Shown here piece by piece: positions 15,977 to 20,052 of a DNA stretch of 20,052 nt; positions within the stretch are counted from its first letter, which is position 1; each line of letters begins with the position of its first letter. A program made the position numbers and the translations under genes. The DNA comes from Actinomycetota bacterium (GTDB lineage Bacteria > Actinomycetota > Actinomycetes > S36-B12), in contig CANJCG010000013.1 in assembly GCA_947472655.1 (NCBI GenBank), forward strand, positions 1 through 20,052. Direction: 5' to 3'. A model generated the notes under the pieces. That model was not told the DNA's origin, did not search any database, and was given only the letters and a program-made list of their open reading frames with translations.

Positions 15977-17175
15977 CTGAGCTCACTCAGCAGCGCTGCG
16001 ATTCGTCCGACACCTTCAGTGATGTCGTTATCGCTTGTTGCGTATGACAATCGCAGGTAGCCAGGCGTGCCAAAGGCTTCACCTGGTACGACGGCAACTT
16101 CAACTTCATCAAGAATCAAGCCAGCAAGTTGTGCTGACGAAGCAATCTTTTGACCTCGCAAGGTGCGACCAACGATTTCCTTCACTGATGGGTACACGTA
16201 GAAAGCACCTTCGGGAAGTGGGCAATTCACACCAGGAATTGCGTCAAGCATTCCGGTGATGAGTTTGCGACGTCGGTCAAAGGCCACCTTCATCTCGTCA
16301 ACAGCGGATAAATCACCGGTGACTGCAGCAAGAGCAGCAATTTGCGAAACGTTGGCAACGTTTGAGGTTGCATGCGACTGCAAGTTAGTTGCGCCCTTGA
16401 CGATGTCTGCAGGACCAATCAGCCAGCCCACCCGCCATCCAGTCATTGCGTAAGTCTTGGCAACACCGTTCACAATGATGCAGGTGTTAGCAAGTTCAGG
16501 TACCAGTGTTGGCATGGATGCAAATTGCGCATCGCCGTATACAAGGTGCTCGTAGATTTCGTCAGTGATAACCCAGATGCCTTTAGCAAGAGCCCATTCT
16601 CCGATGGCCTTAACTTCAGCAGGGGAGTAGACAGCGCCAGTTGGGTTTGACGGGGAGACAAATACCAAAGCCTTTGTGCGAGGAGTGAGCGCAGCAGTTA
16701 ACTGATCGATTGTCGCGCGGTAGCCGCTGGTTTCGTCGGTCATCACTTCAACCGGAATACCGCCAGCTAGGCGAATAGATTCAGGATAGGTGGTCCAGTA
16801 CGGCGCCGGAAGAATGACTTCGTCGCCTGGATCAAGAAGAGCAGCGAAGGCGTTGTAAAGCGCCTGCTTGCCACCGTTAGTGATGAGTACCTGGTTCGCG
16901 GAAACTTCATAGCCCGAATCGCGCTGTGTTTTAACTGCGACCGCTTCCTTGAGTTCAGGTAAGCCGCCTGCAGGCGTGTAGCGATGCCACTTTGGATCCG
17001 AACAAGCTTTGATGGCAGCGGCGACGATGTAATCAGGTGTTGGGAAGTCTGGTTCACCAGCCCCAAAGCCAATCACTGGACGTCCGGCAGCCTTGAGAGC
17101 CTTAGCTTTGGCATCAACAGCCAAGGTTGCAGATTCAGCGATAGCGGCAATTCGGTCAGATACGCGTTCAGTCAT
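15973..17175 (-). CDS. aspC: Aspartate aminotransferase (class I/II, PLP-dependent)
   Basis: A 400-residue fold-type I aminotransferase that interconverts aspartate and 2-oxoglutarate with oxaloacetate and glutamate. Motifs in order: GFGAGEPDFPTP (37-48), YTPAGGLPELKEAVA, SPSNPTGAVYSP with N177, ITDEIYEHLVYG with D205, and NGVAKTYAMTGWRVGW with the PLP lysine K240 and R248. The ATG at 17175 is preferred because GGAAGA lies nine bases upstream; longer in-frame starts reach 17223. Actinobacterial aspC commonly lies in this region near secE-nusG. It is convergent with murB and divergent from the CDF gene. Confidence 0.94.
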   Translation of the reverse strand: MTERVSDRIAAIAESATLAVDAKAKALKAAGRPVIGFGAGEPDFPTPDYIVAAAIKACSDPKWHRYTPAGGLPELKEAVAVKTQRDSGYEVSANQVLITNGGKQALYNAFAALLDPGDEVILPAPYWTTYPESIRLAGGIPVEVMTDETSGYRATIDQLTAALTPRTKALVFVSPSNPTGAVYSPAEVKAIGEWALAKGIWVITDEIYEHLVYGDAQFASMPTLVPELANTCIIVNGVAKTYAMTGWRVGWLIGPADIVKGATNLQSHATSNVANVSQIAALAAVTGDLSAVDEMKVAFDRRRKLITGMLDAIPGVNCPLPEGAFYVYPSVKEIVGRTLRGQKIASSAQLAGLILDEVEVAVVPGEAFGTPGYLRLSYATSDNDITEGVGRIAALLSELS

Positions 17176-17244
17176 AGACACCATTCTTCCAGCGAACTTC
17201 ATCAGAGCAATCATCAGCCTCACTTGGCCTGATTGAATGCCTGT

Positions 17245-18174
17245 ATGAGCCTGCAGTCAGTTGACCACAACGAACGGGTTCTCCTAGCTGAACAGCGGTC
17301 ACTGGTTATTTCGTTGGCTGCGGCAGCCGTGGTCTCAGTGGTGGGTATCGCCTGGGGCCTCGTGGTTTCATCTCAAATTATTTTGTTTGATGGTCTTTAC
17401 GGTGTCATTGGCACAGTGCTCTCGGGCTTGACCTTGCAAGTGTCGACTCTGGTAAAGCGCGGGCCATCGGCCCGATATCCGTTTGGTCGAGAGGCGCTAG
17501 GTCCTTTGGTGCTTGGCGTCCAGGGATTAGTACTGGTTGGGGCCTTCAGTTACGCGGTGATTGATGCGATTCAGATCATTTTGACCGGCGGCGGAGACAC
17601 GCAGTTAGGTCCTGCTCTCATCTACGCGATCTTGGCCTTCCTCGGGTCGCTGGTGATTTACGTCGTCTTGCGTGGAATGAGGCAAGACTCAGAGCTCGTC
17701 GCAGCCGAAGCCGCTCAATGGTTAGCTGCGGTTTATCTGGGTATTGCCATGCTTGTGGGCTTCATCTCAGCCTTACTTTTGCAAGACAGTCAGTGGTCTG
17801 GGCTTGCTGGGTATGTGGATCCAGTCCTTGTACTTGTCGCCGCTGTGGTCGTAGCACCGACGCCGATTTCGATGATTCGCACCACAATGCGCGAATTACT
17901 TGAGGGGGCTCCAGGAGAAGAGACGCAGGAGCCAATTGAGCGTGCTGTAGAAGAAGTTACAGCCATGTTCTCCTTGCCGGCTCCAGTGTCAGTCCTCATT
18001 GGCAAATTAGGACGCAAGGTGTACGTCGAGGTTGATTACCTCGTTGATGCGGGGGTATGGACCATCAGTGACGTCGATCGAATTCGACGAGAATTAGGTC
18101 GGCGCCTTGAAGAGCCAGGGTTGAACTATTGGCTCAATGTTGAACTCCATACCGACCCAAACTGGGATGATTAG
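17245..18174 (+). CDS. CDF (cation diffusion facilitator) family transporter, divergent
   Basis: A 309-residue protein with six hydrophobic segments and a cytosolic C-terminal domain, fitting the cation efflux family. The segment LFDGLYGVIGTVLSGL (48-63) aligns with the metal-binding helix 2, and ARYPFGREALGPLVLG follows. D49 is retained, but the second helix-2 aspartate aligns with G53, and helix 5 (AAEAAQWLAAV) has Q158 and A162 where zinc transporters have His and Asp. It therefore belongs to a divergent branch, and zinc transport should not be assumed. The ATG at 17245 is chosen; an in-frame TTG lies at 17233. No clear Shine-Dalgarno site precedes either. Confidence 0.82.
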   Translation: MSLQSVDHNERVLLAEQRSLVISLAAAAVVSVVGIAWGLVVSSQIILFDGLYGVIGTVLSGLTLQVSTLVKRGPSARYPFGREALGPLVLGVQGLVLVGAFSYAVIDAIQIILTGGGDTQLGPALIYAILAFLGSLVIYVVLRGMRQDSELVAAEAAQWLAAVYLGIAMLVGFISALLLQDSQWSGLAGYVDPVLVLVAAVVVAPTPISMIRTTMRELLEGAPGEETQEPIERAVEEVTAMFSLPAPVSVLIGKLGRKVYVEVDYLVDAGVWTISDVDRIRRELGRRLEEPGLNYWLNVELHTDPNWDD

Positions 18175-18246
18175 TCAAGAGCAACCGTGAATCCGGTGGG
18201 GTAATTCTGGGGGGACTGGTCATTTTATGCCGGAAAGTTGCCCGAA

Positions 18247-18276
18247 TTGGACCTCATCTACCCATCGCCGTAGACT
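18247..18276 (+). promoter_or_regulatory. Predicted promoter of tRNA-Trp / secE / nusG
   Basis: TTGGAC (18247-18252) and TAGACT (18271-18276) are 18 bases apart, a good housekeeping-type promoter. Transcription would start near 18283, about 50 bases before tRNA-Trp. Apart from this promoter, 18175-18335 shows no gene. Confidence 0.6.
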
Positions 18277-18335
18277 GTTGGCCTTCGTTGAACCGTTGGC
18301 GGTAGCCTGCCCAAGGTGAGCTAGTGGATCGACTT

Positions 18336-18408
18336 AGGGTAGTAGCTCAATTGGTAGAGTAACGGTCTCCAAAACCGTCGGTTGGGGGTTCGAGTCCCTC
18401 CTGCCCTG
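18336..18408 (+). tRNA. tRNA-Trp (CCA)
   Basis: A 73-base tRNA. Acceptor stem AGGGTAG/CTGCCCT pairs with one T-G, anticodon stem ACGGT/ACCGT holds loop CTCCAAA with anticodon CCA, and T stem GGGGG/CCCTC has one G-T pair. Discriminator is G, as usual for tRNA-Trp. The 3' CCA is not encoded. tRNA-Trp directly before secE is a conserved actinobacterial arrangement. Confidence 0.96.
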
Positions 18409-18452
18409 CGCACCAAGTACGACCTCGAGACGGCTGAAGTAAAGGTAAGGAA

Positions 18453-18701
18453 ATGACGGAAACGGACGGCACGGAGCGTAATGCTTCGAAGCCTGCGGCA
18501 CGTGCGAAGAAGAACATCTTCACGCGTCTTGCACTGTTCGTGCGCCAAGTCATTGTCGAATTGCGCAAGGTCATCTGGCCAACCCGCAAAGAACTTATTG
18601 CCTATACAACGGTGGTTTTGGTGTTTGTCCTAATCATGGCTGGCATCATTGCTGGTCTTGATTTCATCTTCACAAGAGGTGTGTTGTTCATCTTCGGATG
18701 A
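18453..18701 (+). CDS. secE: Preprotein translocase subunit SecE
   Basis: An 82-residue single-span SecE, the essential small clamp of the SecYEG channel. After a polar N-terminus, the conserved amphipathic motif RQVIVELRKVIWPTRKEL occupies about 31-48, and one transmembrane helix follows (about 52-74). AAGGTAAGGAA directly before the ATG provides the ribosome-binding site. It is followed at once by nusG, the universal secE-nusG pairing. Confidence 0.96.
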   Translation: MTETDGTERNASKPAARAKKNIFTRLALFVRQVIVELRKVIWPTRKELIAYTTVVLVFVLIMAGIIAGLDFIFTRGVLFIFG

Positions 18702-18745
18702 GTAGCGCATTCCCTAGCCCTTCCCCGAACGAGGAGAAACCCGCT

Positions 18746-19549
18746 GTGTCCGAGCAGGACCTGAACGAACTGGTTGTCGAAGCCATCGAAGTAACGATTG
18801 CTGACGAACTCGAGCCTGCGCTCGATGCTGAGTCAGAGATCGTCCTTGAGGCATCGACGAACGCCGCTGGCGAAATGGCTCTTGAAACCATTCTTGAAAC
18901 TGGCCAAGAGACATCGGATGAGACTCCTGAAGAGGAAGTTGATCCAGTCGAAGCCTTCGCAGAGCAGATGCGTCGCGCTCCTGGTGACTGGTATGTCATT
19001 CACTCGTACGCAGGATATGAAAACAAGGTGAAGCAAAACCTTGAAACTCGTACTCAGTCACTCAACATGGAGGATTACATCTTCCAGGTTGAGGTACCAA
19101 CTGAAGAAGTACATGAGATCAAGGGCGGAGTGCGCAAGCTGGTGAAGCGCAATAAATTCCCTGGCTACGTGCTTGTTCGTTGCGAACTCACCGACGAATC
19201 TTGGGGCGTTGTTCGCCACACTCCAGGAGTTACTGGCTTCGTAGGACACGGTCATCAGCCGTCACCTTTGTCCATTGACGAAGTCACCGCGATCCTTGCT
19301 CCCGTGCCAGAAAAGAAGCCAGGAACGGGAACAAGTGGCGCCGGTGGAGCAGCACCTGCAGCACAGCCACTCATGGAAATCGATTTCGCCGTTGGCGATT
19401 CGGTGACCGTCGTAGATGGTCCGTTTGCAACCTTGCACGCAACCATCTCTGAAATTAATATCGAGGCTCAGAAGATCACCGGCTTGGTGGAGATCTTTGG
19501 CCGCGAAACACCCGTTGAACTCGCGTTCAGCCAGGTCGATAAAAACTAA
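18746..19549 (+). CDS. nusG: Transcription termination/antitermination protein NusG
   Basis: NusG binds RNA polymerase and modulates pausing, Rho termination and coupling to ribosomes. From the GTG at 18746 it has 267 residues. About 75 are a strongly acidic extension, as in other actinobacteria. The NGN domain starts at DWYVIHSYAGYENKVKQNLE, contains KRNKFPGYVLV and TPGVTGFVG, and a Gly/Ala/Pro-rich linker leads to the KOW domain (VGDSVTVVDGPFATLHATIS). This start has GAGGAG nine bases upstream. The alternative ATG at 18698 overlaps the secE stop but has no ribosome-binding site, unlike the other overlapping junctions in the window. It would add 16 residues. Confidence 0.93.
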   Translation: MSEQDLNELVVEAIEVTIADELEPALDAESEIVLEASTNAAGEMALETILETGQETSDETPEEEVDPVEAFAEQMRRAPGDWYVIHSYAGYENKVKQNLETRTQSLNMEDYIFQVEVPTEEVHEIKGGVRKLVKRNKFPGYVLVRCELTDESWGVVRHTPGVTGFVGHGHQPSPLSIDEVTAILAPVPEKKPGTGTSGAGGAAPAAQPLMEIDFAVGDSVTVVDGPFATLHATISEINIEAQKITGLVEIFGRETPVELAFSQVDKN

Positions 19550-19564
19550 CGACCTCTTTAGATT

Positions 19565-19585
19565 CCTAGAAGCGCCGTTTCTAGG
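19565..19585 (+). other. Small hairpin in the nusG-rplK spacer
   Basis: CCTAGAA (19565-19571) pairs with TTCTAGG (19579-19585) around a seven-base loop GCGCCGT. No T run follows, so it is not a typical terminator. It may be a processing or regulatory structure in the leader of the L11 gene. Confidence 0.4.
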
Positions 19586-19614
19586 TAACACCAAACGTAA
19601 GGACCCGAATCACC

Positions 19615-20046
19615 ATGGCACCGAAGAAGAAGGTTGCCGGCCTGATTAAGCTTCAAATTCAGGCAGGCGCAGCAAATCCAGCGCCGCCAGTAGGCCCAGC
19701 ACTTGGCCAGCATGGCGTCAACATCATGGACTTCTGCAAGCAGTACAACGCTGCTACAGAAAACCAAAAGGGCAACGTGATCCCAGTTGAGATCACGGTG
19801 TACGAGGATCGTTCATTCGACTTCGTACTCAAGACCCCACCGGCATCCCGTCTCATCCTCAAGGCCGCAGGCGTTGAAAAGGGATCGGGTGTTCCGCACC
19901 AGACAAAGGCAGGCTCGATCACCAAAGATCAGGTCCGTCAAATCGCAGAAACAAAAATGCCTGACCTCAATGCCAATGACATTGAAGGCGCGATGAAGAT
20001 CATCGAAGGCACTGCCCGTCAAATGGGTATCACCGTTTCCGCGTAA
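19615..20046 (+). CDS. rplK: 50S ribosomal protein L11
   Basis: A complete 143-residue L11, the protein of the GTPase-associated centre that binds 23S rRNA and contacts elongation factors. The N-terminal KVAGLIKLQIQAGAANPAPP and VGPALGQHGVNIMDFCKQYN are diagnostic, followed by IPVEITVYEDRSFDF, then KTPPASRLILKAAG, and the C-terminal rRNA-binding part with MPDLNANDIEGAMKIIEGTARQMGI. AAGGA about 11 bases before the ATG is the likely ribosome-binding site. It follows nusG after 65 bases; rplA would be expected just beyond the window. Confidence 0.97.
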   Translation: MAPKKKVAGLIKLQIQAGAANPAPPVGPALGQHGVNIMDFCKQYNAATENQKGNVIPVEITVYEDRSFDFVLKTPPASRLILKAAGVEKGSGVPHQTKAGSITKDQVRQIAETKMPDLNANDIEGAMKIIEGTARQMGITVSA

Positions 20047-20052
20047 TCACGC

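Noticed and set aside
1..20052. CRISPR arrays, insertion sequences or prophage genes
   Set aside because: No regularly spaced direct repeats, transposase, integrase or phage structural genes were seen on either strand.

Overview
The window looks like a chromosomal segment of an actinobacterium (Actinomycetota) with GC near 50% by eye. Three things point there: the order tRNA-Thr, tRNA-Met, rpmG, hadA-like, hadB-like, murB, then tRNA-Trp, secE, nusG, rplK; a NuoK C-terminal tail of the streptomycete type; and a NusG with an acidic N-terminal extension. There is no hadC, so it is not a mycobacterium. Moderate GC and very tight packing (several neighbours overlap or lie 1 to 5 bases apart) suggest a streamlined, perhaps aquatic, lineage. 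That last point is inference.

Region 1 (1-6107, plus strand) is the distal end of a respiratory complex I operon: the tail of nuoK, then nuoL, nuoM and nuoN with overlapping GTG starts, then a long-chain polyprenyl diphosphate synthase that probably makes the menaquinone side chain. Complex I and its quinone are thus encoded side by side.

Region 2 (6109-8728) holds a minus-strand RarD-type permease, a compact plus-strand trio of NuoB-, NuoC- and NuoI-like proteins with overlapping ATGA junctions, and a minus-strand YajQ-family gene. The trio keeps the iron-sulfur cysteines of NuoB and NuoI, but each protein is short and no NuoD-like partner is present. It is the most unusual element in the window.

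Region 3 (8843-13531) is mixed: tRNA-Tyr with a strong terminator, a solute-binding protein of the branched-chain amino acid type closed by a long hairpin, an MFS exporter, a minus-strand S51-type serine peptidase and a minus-strand short-chain dehydrogenase.

Region 4 (13633-20046) is housekeeping: tRNA-Thr, tRNA-Met, rpmG (L33), two MaoC-fold dehydratase subunits, murB, a convergent aspartate aminotransferase, a divergent CDF-family transporter, tRNA-Trp, secE, nusG and rplK.

Five genes show a TAnnnT -10 box ending 6 or 7 bases before the ATG, which predicts leaderless mRNAs. Other genes have clear Shine-Dalgarno sequences.
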